Source: Planctomycetota bacterium
GTDB taxonomy: Bacteria > Planctomycetota > Planctomycetia > Pirellulales > UBA7805
Assembly: GCA_014237955.1 (NCBI GenBank)
Contig: JABABY010000074.1
Location: 1 to 9,203, forward strand
Direction: 5' to 3'
DNA: 9,203 nt
Below, one piece after another: positions 1-6,753 of this stretch (its first letter is position 1; every line of letters starts with the position of its first letter). The notes below the pieces were generated by a model. That model saw only the letters and a program-made list of their open reading frames with translations. It was not told the DNA's origin and did no database searches. The translations under genes and the position numbers were made by a program.

Positions 1-102
1 AGTGTACCCAAGTTCAGTCCAGGTCCTATCTTTTACTAAGCCAAGCAGCCAAAGCTGTTGATTCTGGGACATGTCGATGTTGGACAATGGTGTGCAATTC
101 AT
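1..102 (-). CDS. Possible CDS, 5' part only, running off the left edge
   Basis: An ATG at 102-100 begins immediately after the stop codon of the export-gate gene (TAA then ATG, no gap). The frame stays open for 34 codons to the window edge. The peptide starts MNCTPLSNIDM and continues with SQNQQLWLLGLVKDRTW. It does not look like the N-terminus of FlhF, FliA or FleN, which often follow flhA. No Shine-Dalgarno is visible, so translation would depend on coupling to the gene upstream. A second Met at residue 11 is an alternative start. The abutting position and open frame support a gene, but 34 codons can stay open by chance. Product unknown. Confidence 0.4.
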   Translation of the reverse strand, partial: MNCTPLSNIDMSQNQQLWLLGLVKDRTWTELGYT

Positions 103-2040
103 TTAGCGTATGGACATTGCCACTTCCCCAGGCATCGCGACTGTATGAATTTGCGTGTCGTGCGTGATTTCTCCAAACCCTAGCACAGTGAGTTGGGGTA
201 AGCGCGATGCGGTCAATTGACGGACCGCAGGCCGGATGTCCGTTGGTACTAGTAAAAGTGGCTGATGATTATCTGGGTTGTCGAGCGTAATCTCGAGTTG
301 ATCCAGCAGTTCTTCAGCAATGGATGGTGCAATATTGACCGTCAGTCCCGACTGGGTGTAGTGCATTGCTTCTCGGATCGAATCCTCAAATATTGTTTCT
401 AGCTGCATGACCTGCATTGCGCCAGTTCCATCGCAATAACGACTCGTTATCGTTCTCGCCATGCGCTGTCGCACATATTCTGTGAGTCGAATCGGGTTGT
501 CCTCACTGGAACATCCATCTCCTAGGGCTTCGAGTATCAATTCCATTTGTCGAATAGGCAGGCGTTCACGTAAGAGGAGTTGCAGGGTCTGTTGGACTTC
601 TGCAAGGGAAATCTTTTTTGGTATCAGTTCCTCCACAATGACGGGATGGGTCTGTCTCAGTCGGTCAATTAAAAATTTGGTGGCATCGCGGGTTAAGAGG
701 TCGGCTGCATGACTATCGATGCTTTCCATCAGAGCAGTTGCCAGAGCGGTACTCGAATGGCTGGTTCCCGAGGCAACCACGACCTCAGAAATCTTGATTT
801 GATATTCATTGGCCTTTAGCTGCACTTTGTCATGAACACGGACCTTGGGCATCACCAAGCCGAGTTGTAAGACAACTTTTTCGCGCACGTGCTGGATCCG
901 CTCAAGCAAATCTCCGCCCCGCGAACGATCTGCAAGGCGGATCAATCCGACCCCGATTTCAATTTCCAGGGGATCGACAGCTAACAAGCTCTCAATCTGC
1001 GGTTTTTCGTTTTTTTGTGCCTGGTTACTCTCCTCGGATGGTTCCTTGTTCTTGGATCGTACAAGAATCAATGAAAACCCGACGCAGATCATCGCCAGAA
1101 GAATTAAAGGCACTTTTGGGAGGTTGGTCAGTAGCAGCAAGCTGAGAAAAACAGCTGCAACAATGAGTGCTTTGGGTCGAGAGAACAACTGGCCGACAAG
1201 TTCCAGCGGTAGATTGGTAGATACACTGCTACGGGTCACTAAAAGGCCGGCTGCAAGTGCAATAAGCAATGCCGGCAACTGACTGACCAATCCGTCGCCA
1301 ATCGTTAGACGGGTAAAAAGATTAGCTGCTTCCAGCGGAGGAAATCCAAGTTGGAAGATGCCAATCACCAGTCCACCCACAATATTTACAATCGTAATGA
1401 TCAGACCGGCGACTGCGTCACCTCGGACAAACTTGCTGGCCCCATCCATTGCACCGAGAAAGTCTGCTTGCTGATGAATCGTGTGGCGTTGTTGTTGGGC
1501 GGTTGCTTTATCAATAATTCCCGCATTTAAATCAGCATCGACTGCCACCTGACGACCAGGCATTCCATCGAGAGCAAATCGGGCCGCTACTTCTGAAATA
1601 CGTGTTGCTCCCTTTGTAATGACAGCAAACTGGATTAATAGGATAATAGAAAAGATGACAATCCCGACCACAATATTGCCACCGGCAACAAAATTACCAA
1701 ACGATTCAATGACGCCGCCTGCGGCTCGTGCCCCATCATACTCTGCTTGCGTGAGGATGAGTCGTGTTGTTGCAATATTCAGCACAAGGCGGCCTAAGGT
1801 GGCTGCCAACAACAGAGAGGGGAAAATATTGAATTCCAAAGGAGTCCGTATGTAGATCGTGGTCAACAGGACGATGACCGAGAAAGTAATACTTCCTACT
1901 AGCAGCACATCAATGATGGCAGCTGGTAAAGGAATGAAGATGACAAGGAGACCTGCAATGAGTCCCACTGGTAAAATTAACTCTGTAGCGCGGGCTACAG
2001 GACGCGGGGATGTCGATTGTGATGGCAGAGGGATCGCCAT
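103..2040 (-). CDS. flhA: Type III export gate protein, FlhA/SctV (FHIPEP) family
   Basis: This is the inner-membrane gate of the flagellar or injectisome type III secretion apparatus. It forms a nonameric ring that helps energise and select export substrates. Residues 20-327 hold about eight hydrophobic segments, with the family core TPLEFNIFPSLLL at 66-78 and LGRLVLNIATTRLIL at 82-96. The cytoplasmic FHIPEP loop signature is at 147-170 (RISEVAARFALDGMPG, then RQVAVDAD). It has Arg163 where Lys is usual, and the conserved acidic residues are kept. A short charged linker (about 328-355) leads to the soluble docking domain (about 356-645), with HPVIVEELIP, LPIRQMELILEAL and RLTEYVRQRMAR. At 645 aa it is shorter than many flagellar FlhA proteins (about 690). 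The start ATG has a weak GAGA upstream. No other flagellar gene lies in the window, so a non-flagellar SctV role cannot be excluded. Family assignment is firm; the flagellar assignment is an inference. Confidence 0.88.
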   Translation of the reverse strand: MAIPLPSQSTSPRPVARATELILPVGLIAGLLVIFIPLPAAIIDVLLVGSITFSVIVLLTTIYIRTPLEFNIFPSLLLAATLGRLVLNIATTRLILTQAEYDGARAAGGVIESFGNFVAGGNIVVGIVIFSIILLIQFAVITKGATRISEVAARFALDGMPGRQVAVDADLNAGIIDKATAQQQRHTIHQQADFLGAMDGASKFVRGDAVAGLIITIVNIVGGLVIGIFQLGFPPLEAANLFTRLTIGDGLVSQLPALLIALAAGLLVTRSSVSTNLPLELVGQLFSRPKALIVAAVFLSLLLLTNLPKVPLILLAMICVGFSLILVRSKNKEPSEESNQAQKNEKPQIESLLAVDPLEIEIGVGLIRLADRSRGGDLLERIQHVREKVVLQLGLVMPKVRVHDKVQLKANEYQIKISEVVVASGTSHSSTALATALMESIDSHAADLLTRDATKFLIDRLRQTHPVIVEELIPKKISLAEVQQTLQLLLRERLPIRQMELILEALGDGCSSEDNPIRLTEYVRQRMARTITSRYCDGTGAMQVMQLETIFEDSIREAMHYTQSGLTVNIAPSIAEELLDQLEITLDNPDNHQPLLLVPTDIRPAVRQLTASRLPQLTVLGFGEITHDTQIHTVAMPGEVAMSIR

Positions 2041-2167
2041 ATGATTCTCAGTCGACGCTCAGATTACGGACGAAACCCGCATCGCGCTATACATTAAAGG
2101 GACATTTTCTAGATGAGGGCGGGGAGGCTACTGAATTGTGGATAGAGCGTCCATATCAGTAGCCGGT

Positions 2168-2196
2168 TGCTAGCAAATCAGTACATTCTGCTAGCT
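2168..2196. repeat. Two palindromic TGCTAGCW sites 21 bp apart
   Basis: TGCTAGCA (2168-2175) and TGCTAGCT (2189-2196) share a perfect GCTAGC core, and their starts are exactly 21 bp apart, two turns of B-DNA. Because each core is itself a palindrome, the pair can be read as two operator sites on the same helix face, or as arms of a hairpin with a 13-nt loop. It lies about 130 bp upstream of the export-gate start. The pattern suits a dimeric regulator, but no known operator was recognised and chance is possible. Confidence 0.35.
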
Positions 2197-2519
2197 GGGG
2201 TCAAATGATCGAGTAGTTGAAGCGTTTTGCTGCCCGGTCACGTTTGAATATTTCCTGCTGATCAGAGGAGTGAATGTTAGCCTACTCCCGGGGGATTCAT
2301 CCGAAAGCACGTTAGAGCACCCAGTTAAAATGGAATACACTGAACTGCCGTAAGTCTAATCAGAAAAAGGTTTTATGTGGCAATTTGTTGTCGAAGAATG
2401 ATATTTTGTGAATGCCGCTTCTTTCTATGAGCTAAGATTATTGGGGTAAAGGCTGGCGGTGCCTGTGGGATGGTTCCGTGATAACACTGCTTGGAACCAG
2501 CCCCGAGAACATTCTGTTT

Positions 2520-2528
2520 GAGGAGAGG
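2520..2528 (+). promoter_or_regulatory. Strong ribosome binding site
   Basis: GAGGAGAGG lies upstream of the ATG at 2534, with the AGGAG core 8 nt from the start codon. It is the best Shine-Dalgarno in the window and fixes the start of the coiled-coil membrane protein. Confidence 0.8.
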
Positions 2529-2533
2529 TTTTC

Positions 2534-3946
2534 ATGGCTAAAACAAGAGAGACGACTGTGTATCAGATAGGCTTGATCGTCTCCATCGTTCTGACAATCA
2601 TTCTGGGTGTCACTACGTTTATCTTTTATAAGGCGGAAGAAGAAGCGGTAAAAGCGCGGAATGTCGCGGAGAAAGAAACGCTAGTGGCGGATGAAAAGAG
2701 TGCGGAGGTCAAGGAGAAGATCAACAATCTCAAGAGTGTGGTCGGCAAGGGTGGCGGCGACCTCGTTGAGGATATTTTGACCCAGTTCGCAGATGATCAA
2801 CATCGATTTGCAGAGACCTACCCAAACAATGGAGCTGTGGATCCTCAGGCGGCAAACTATCCTGAAATGTTGGACTTTCTAACCATTGCCAACAAACAAC
2901 TCCACGAACAATTTGCAAAGCAAAAGGCCGACGTTGAAACGATTAAAACAGAACACACGAACATCGTCGACGAAAAGGATAAGGAAATTGTTGCGCTAAG
3001 AGAACAGTTTCAAGCACAAGCCAAACAAATCAAGGAGAAGCATGAGGAGTATGATAGGGGACTTCAGGCACATCTTGCGGCACAAGAAGAAGACAATAAA
3101 AGAATCCAGGAGTCATTAAATAAAAAAGACAAAGAACTCGATAAAAAAAAGGAAGACATTGCTGACCGTGATAGCCTAATCGAGTCAAAAGAGACTCAAT
3201 TGCAAGGGGCAGTCGGTGAATTGAAGAAGTCTCGAGAAGTCAATCTCGAAGCTCCAGATGGTGAAGTCATTTGGGTTAATCAGCCGAGTCGAACGGTCTA
3301 TATCAATTTAGGGTATGGAGATGGTTTGAGGCGACAGACGACCTTCAGCGTTTACGGAGATGATGTAGTCAACGCAGTGGGTGCAGAGCCAAAAGGCACC
3401 ATCGAAGTGATTCGCATCGATGAACCGCATTTGTCCGTCGCCAGGATAACGAGCGACAAATTTGAACCGGCATATGATGGGTCTAAAGCCCCGATTGTTA
3501 AAGGGGATCGCCTGATTTCCACCATTTTTCATCGTGGTCGTCCAGAGCGATTTGCGATTACAGGTTTTATCGACATCGATGGTGACGGCATGAATGATCT
3601 TGAAATGTTGATCAGCCTGATCAAACGCAATGGAGGCTTGGTCGATGCCTTTGTCGATAGTGAGGGAAACCGAATGGGCAAGCTCTCTTCACAGACAAAG
3701 TATCTCGTAGTCGGGACTCCTCCGAATGATAAGAGTTCCCAGAAGTTGACGGACGCACACGGTAAAATTACGAAGAGTGCAAAACAGTATGGCGTTGAGA
3801 AACTAGATTTGAAAGATTTGCTGAACTACATGGGATATTCGGGCCGCGAGGGATCGATTGGCCTTGGAAGTCGCGCAAAACCGGAAGATTTTCTGCCGGG
3901 AAAAAATAAGGGAGGATCTCCATTTCGTCGACGCCCATCGAGTTGA
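2534..3946 (+). CDS. Single-pass membrane coiled-coil protein with C-terminal BRCT-like domain
   Basis: The 470-aa product has one N-terminal membrane segment (about 11-32, IGLIVSIVLTIILGVTTFIF). The segment is preceded by a short tail with two basic residues and followed by a long charged Lys/Glu/Gln-rich coiled coil in two parts (about 33-70 and 125-235). A beta-rich domain follows (about 240-332). Its pattern of INLGYGDGL, FSVYGD, KGTIEVI and GDRLIS recalls SH3-like or FlgT-C-type beta barrels. Residues 338-395 (FAITGFIDIDGDG, SLIKRNGGLVD, TKYLVVG) resemble a BRCT-like fold. They include DIDGDGMNDLE (347-357), which matches the DxDxDG Ca-loop pattern of EF-hand and dockerin motifs. The tail (450-470) is basic and disordered. 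The Lys/Glu heptads suggest the bulk may lie outside the cytoplasmic membrane, but topology is not certain. Similar hypothetical proteins are, from memory, common in planctomycetes. Function unknown; a structural or envelope-spanning role is an inference. Confidence 0.85.
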   Translation: MAKTRETTVYQIGLIVSIVLTIILGVTTFIFYKAEEEAVKARNVAEKETLVADEKSAEVKEKINNLKSVVGKGGGDLVEDILTQFADDQHRFAETYPNNGAVDPQAANYPEMLDFLTIANKQLHEQFAKQKADVETIKTEHTNIVDEKDKEIVALREQFQAQAKQIKEKHEEYDRGLQAHLAAQEEDNKRIQESLNKKDKELDKKKEDIADRDSLIESKETQLQGAVGELKKSREVNLEAPDGEVIWVNQPSRTVYINLGYGDGLRRQTTFSVYGDDVVNAVGAEPKGTIEVIRIDEPHLSVARITSDKFEPAYDGSKAPIVKGDRLISTIFHRGRPERFAITGFIDIDGDGMNDLEMLISLIKRNGGLVDAFVDSEGNRMGKLSSQTKYLVVGTPPNDKSSQKLTDAHGKITKSAKQYGVEKLDLKDLLNYMGYSGREGSIGLGSRAKPEDFLPGKNKGGSPFRRRPSS

Positions 3947-4096
3947 TCCTGGCGAATAGACCAATACATCCGAGATGCGGTTATTTGGAATTTACTCGCT
4001 GAAGTCAATTGGAGCGACGATATCGATGGTGCCGAAATAAGATCCCCTTTTCTGCCTTTGCCCGCTTGATCCATAAGCCAGTCATTGCGAGACTGA

Positions 4097-4136
4097 TGTG
4101 GCCCGAGTCGGTAACGAACATTGGCCACAATTTTTT
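4097..4136 (+). terminator. Candidate intrinsic terminator
   Basis: TGTGGCC (4097-4103) pairs with GGCCACA (4123-4129), and TTTTTT follows at 4131-4136. Inside the loop, TCG-GTAA-CGA (4108-4117) can form a small helix capped by a GNRA-type tetraloop. It lies 150 bp past the coiled-coil gene and about 70 bp before the next plus-strand gene, so it could separate the two transcription units. The inner internal loop makes the hairpin imperfect. Confidence 0.5.
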
Positions 4137-4204
4137 GGTTCACGGGTTCGTGTCTGGCTTGGTAGTGATAACGAATTCATCCGGGTGGAAGGGCCTTTAT
4201 CTTT

Positions 4205-4474
4205 ATGGATGTTCCGATTGGCGCAGCAGAGTTGCTCGAACGCGAATACCTTGGCATTCGCGCAAAAGTTCTAGAAATAGCGGCAACGTTTGATCGCATT
4301 GATCGCTCTCGTGGTGATCTTATCGCAAACCGAGAGATGCCCCTTATTCGTCAAGCTCTTGAGGTGCTTCTTTCGGAAAAAGAGAATGCCACTCGGGCGG
4401 AGCAGATCCAATTGATCTTTTCACGGCCCTACGACGATCAGTGGATAAAAACGTTAGAGATGCCATCTAGATAG
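4205..4474 (+). CDS. Small conserved-looking helical protein next to eboB-like gene
   Basis: The product has 89 aa. The ATG at 4205 is preceded by GGAAGGG (4187-4193), 11 nt upstream. The sequence reads as two or three amphipathic helices (AAELLEREYLGIRAKVLEIA, then MPLIRQALEVLLSEK), followed by RAEQIQLIFSRPYDDQWI at about 68-85. It has no signal peptide or membrane segment. It ends 62 nt before the TatD-family gene on the same strand, so the two are probably co-transcribed. Its position matches that of EboA upstream of EboB in described ebo clusters. It is much shorter than EboA (about 200 aa or more), and no homology to EboA could be shown by eye. A similar small protein beside planctomycete TatD genes seems familiar but was not verified. 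Function unknown. Confidence 0.72.
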   Translation: MDVPIGAAELLEREYLGIRAKVLEIAATFDRIDRSRGDLIANREMPLIRQALEVLLSEKENATRAEQIQLIFSRPYDDQWIKTLEMPSR

Positions 4475-4536
4475 TTGATTGGCATCCCGATCCGATACCA
4501 TCACTGTACACTAAGACTTCAGGCCGAAGCATTTTT

Positions 4537-5370
4537 ATGTACTACTTTGATCCCCACATCCATATGGTCTCCCGAACGACAGATGATTACGAGATGTTAG
4601 CAAAGATGGGATGTGTTGGCCTGAGTGAACCGGCTTTTTGGGCCGGTTTTGACCGGGGCAGTGTCGACGGTTTTAGAGACTATTTTTGCCAGCTCACAGA
4701 ATTCGAACCCAAGCGGGCGGGTTGGTACGGCATTGCGCATTACACCTGGCTCTGTATTAATGCAAAGGAAGCAGAGAATGTCGAACTTTCTCGTGAAGTC
4801 ATTGCGATGATTCCAGAATTTCTCGATCGCCCAGGGGTGTTGGGGATTGGTGAGATTGGCTTGAACAAAAATACAAAAAATGAGGCAACGATTTTTCTGG
4901 AACATTTAGATTTAGCAGCCAAAACGGATGAACAAATTTTGATCCACACCCCGCACTTGGAGGATAAGTATCAGGGGACTCGGATGATTTTAGACATGCT
5001 CTGTGATGATGCTCGCTTGAATCGATCGCGGGTGTGTGTCGACCATGTTGAAGAACACACTGCGCGACACGTTTTGGAAGAGGGGTTTTGGGCAGGCATG
5101 ACCCTCTATCCCGTGAGCAAATGTACTCCCGACCGTGCGGTCGATATTGTCGAGCGATACGGTCCGGAGAGGTTGCTTGTAAATTCGGCGGGCGATTGGG
5201 GCCCTTCCAAGCCAACGGCAGTTCCGGATTTTATTCTCGCGATGCGTCTTCGCGGACATCCGGAGAGTTTGATTCGTCGAGTTGTCTACGAAAATCCACT
5301 AGCATTTTTTAGCCAGAGTCGTAATTTTCATTTTGCGCCTCCCGATGAAAAGAATGTGGCCGATCAATAA
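4537..5370 (+). CDS. eboB: TatD-family metal-dependent hydrolase, EboB-like
   Basis: This 277-aa amidohydrolase-fold TIM barrel keeps a full set of TatD-type metal ligands: His7 and His9 (DPHIH), Glu106 (GIGEIGLN), His137 (ILIHTPH), His170 (VDHVEEHT) and Asp220 (SAGDWG). TatD enzymes act on phosphodiester or related bonds (3'-5' DNase in Escherichia coli TatD). EboB members accompany the ebo metabolite-traffic genes and their substrate is not established. The AGDWGPS segment and the tryptophan/tyrosine-rich N-terminal third (FWAGFDRG, RAGWYGIAHYTW) differ from housekeeping TatD, supporting a specialised role. No signal peptide is visible, so it is likely cytoplasmic. The start at DPHIHM minus four residues is normal for the family, although the Shine-Dalgarno is poor. 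It converges with the phosphatase gene across a 63-bp gap. The family is clear; the eboB name depends on context. Confidence 0.87.
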   Translation: MYYFDPHIHMVSRTTDDYEMLAKMGCVGLSEPAFWAGFDRGSVDGFRDYFCQLTEFEPKRAGWYGIAHYTWLCINAKEAENVELSREVIAMIPEFLDRPGVLGIGEIGLNKNTKNEATIFLEHLDLAAKTDEQILIHTPHLEDKYQGTRMILDMLCDDARLNRSRVCVDHVEEHTARHVLEEGFWAGMTLYPVSKCTPDRAVDIVERYGPERLLVNSAGDWGPSKPTAVPDFILAMRLRGHPESLIRRVVYENPLAFFSQSRNFHFAPPDEKNVADQ

Positions 5371-5433
5371 CCTCATCGCTCGAAGGGGCGGTTCTTGTGT
5401 GGCCCCCTACCGAAGAAGACTAAAGTGTGGTCG

Positions 5434-6753
5434 CTAACGGGCACCGAATTGGCTAAGAATCAGATGGGCGATCTCATGGTCTCGAATGGAATGCGACTCC
5501 AGTATTCCATCGTGAGAGGCAATCAGAATTCCCGGCTGCGATGTGGCAGTCATTGGCGCACCGTGAGAACCTTTTACCAAAGTTGCATCTAATGGAATGT
5601 CTCGACGAACAGGATCAAAATGCAACTCCACAGGGTCATACCCCGGTTTTTGGTGGATGTCTACAGTTCTAGCGAAGGGCGGAGCATTCGCATCATCGAG
5701 CCAGTAGTAATACGCTTGCCAACTATGCGGTTCAGAAATTAAGATAACCTCGCCACTTCGCTCATGATGCATCCTGTATTTTTCGCGGTCCTGTCCTGCA
5801 AGAATCTCTGCTATTCCCGGCATGCCTGTGAAGAGGTCCACGACCTGACGGATTGTGTCTGCGGATTCGGGGCGATCCAAGAAAATGTGAGAAAATTGAT
5901 GATCGACCAGAGCCCAGGCTTTACTCGCAGCAAAGTCAATCCACTCCCCGGAATCTTCGCGGATCTTTAGTAAGCCTGCCTCACGCAATACCCGATTGGG
6001 ATATGTGACGTGGTCTACAGGTGCAATGGTATATTCGCTGCCGAGGAGCCAAAGGAGTTCTTTGTCATACGCTGCCTGCATGTCGGTCACGAGATTACAC
6101 AACAAGTCGTCTAATTGGATGACCGCGAGATTCGCTTCTTGGCTTTCCGGTCCAAATTTCTGTGCAGCGTAGTCTAGGTGTGGCAGATAGATGTAAAAAA
6201 AGTCTGGCTTAAAGCGGGCGGCGGCGGTCACGGCCGACTCAGCAATCCATGTAGAGGACTCAATCCCGGCAGTGGGCCCCCAGAAGTGTTGTAGTGGAAA
6301 ATGCCCGTGCGCTTCGACCAGTTCGCCATAGAATTGGGTTGGTTTGCTGTAGCACCAGAGAGATTCCGAACCATCCGGATTATGAATCGGCGCTGGCATG
6401 CAGACTGTTTCGGCGCTACATCCTTTGCTGAGCATGGGAAACCAAGCGGCACTCGACTTCCCGAGCGTTTCGAGGGTATCCCAGATTTGAGGCTGCTGGA
6501 TTGTTTTGTTCCAAGCGGTCCACATTTCTACCTGATGAGAATCTCGCCAATAGAAGCCGTTGGCAACAACGCCATGTTCATCGGGAAGGCAGCCACAGAG
6601 CATGTTGCACTGAACGGGCCAGGTGACGCAGGGAAAACTAGGCACCAGGGTAGCCTGCGATCCGCTTTGAGCGATCTTTTGGAGATTTGGCATAGTCGCC
6701 AAGTCGACGGCACGCAATCCCGGAACGGATAGATAGAGGACAGAGCGACTCAT
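5434..6753 (-). CDS. Alkaline-phosphatase-superfamily protein (type I phosphodiesterase/nucleotide pyrophosphatase-like), ebo-associated
   Basis: This 439-aa protein has the fold signature of type I phosphodiesterases/nucleotide pyrophosphatases. MPNLQKIAQSGSQA (21-34) is followed by the nucleophile region FPCVTWPVQ with Thr44, then LPDEHGVVANGFYWRD (56-71) and the C-terminal GSHGAP with His397. Several usual metal ligands look replaced. The first-strand DG motif is VPGLR (Pro11 for Asp). The DxxxH pair is HLDYAAQ (Asp194 kept, Gln198 for His). The DHG motif appears as SEY (Glu240, Tyr241). Asp247-His248 or Asp284-His285 might substitute. A similar pattern in planctomycete relatives is recalled but unchecked, so it may be a family trait rather than decay. 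No signal peptide is visible. Its ATG overlaps the UbiA-family stop by 4 nt (ATGA) without a Shine-Dalgarno, implying translational coupling. An ebo-linked phosphatase of this superfamily is known as eboF; equivalence is likely but unproven. Confidence 0.85.
   Translation of the reverse strand: MSRSVLYLSVPGLRAVDLATMPNLQKIAQSGSQATLVPSFPCVTWPVQCNMLCGCLPDEHGVVANGFYWRDSHQVEMWTAWNKTIQQPQIWDTLETLGKSSAAWFPMLSKGCSAETVCMPAPIHNPDGSESLWCYSKPTQFYGELVEAHGHFPLQHFWGPTAGIESSTWIAESAVTAAARFKPDFFYIYLPHLDYAAQKFGPESQEANLAVIQLDDLLCNLVTDMQAAYDKELLWLLGSEYTIAPVDHVTYPNRVLREAGLLKIREDSGEWIDFAASKAWALVDHQFSHIFLDRPESADTIRQVVDLFTGMPGIAEILAGQDREKYRMHHERSGEVILISEPHSWQAYYYWLDDANAPPFARTVDIHQKPGYDPVELHFDPVRRDIPLDATLVKGSHGAPMTATSQPGILIASHDGILESHSIRDHEIAHLILSQFGAR

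Larger units (their letters stand above)
2041..2533. other. Divergent intergenic region, 493 bp
   Basis: This separates the divergently transcribed export-gate gene and coiled-coil gene, so it should carry promoters for both. No convincing -35/-10 pair, sigma-28 box or sigma-54 box was found by eye. It contains the paired TGCTAGCA palindromes at 2168-2196. It also contains a 13-codon ORF with a good ribosome-binding sequence (2274-2315). An inverted repeat TGGTTCC / GGAACCA at 2471-2477 and 2493-2499 could fold in the leader just upstream of the coiled-coil gene. No tRNA-like or other recognisable RNA structure was seen. Confidence 0.6.

Noticed and set aside
2378..2392. TGGCA-type sequence resembling a sigma-54 promoter
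   Set aside because: The -24 GG is present, but 10 bp later the required GC is TC, and the rest of the -12 element does not fit.
3826..4143. Minus-strand ORF of 105 codons
   Set aside because: It overlaps the 3' end of the coiled-coil gene, has no recognisable motif and no ribosome-binding sequence.
4009..4293. Plus-strand ORF of 94 codons
   Set aside because: It overlaps the better-supported 89-aa gene in another frame, runs through the candidate terminator hairpin, and its composition (Arg/Ser/Trp-rich) looks like an out-of-frame translation.
4799..5215. Minus-strand ORF of 138 codons within the TatD-family gene
   Set aside because: It lies wholly antisense to a gene with complete metal-ligand motifs, and its Cys/His/Pro-rich composition is typical of antisense translation.
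5384..5408. GC-rich inverted repeat GGGGC / GCCCC between the convergent genes
   Set aside because: It could serve as a bidirectional terminator, but the stem is only about 5 bp, the loop is long and there is no T-run on either strand.
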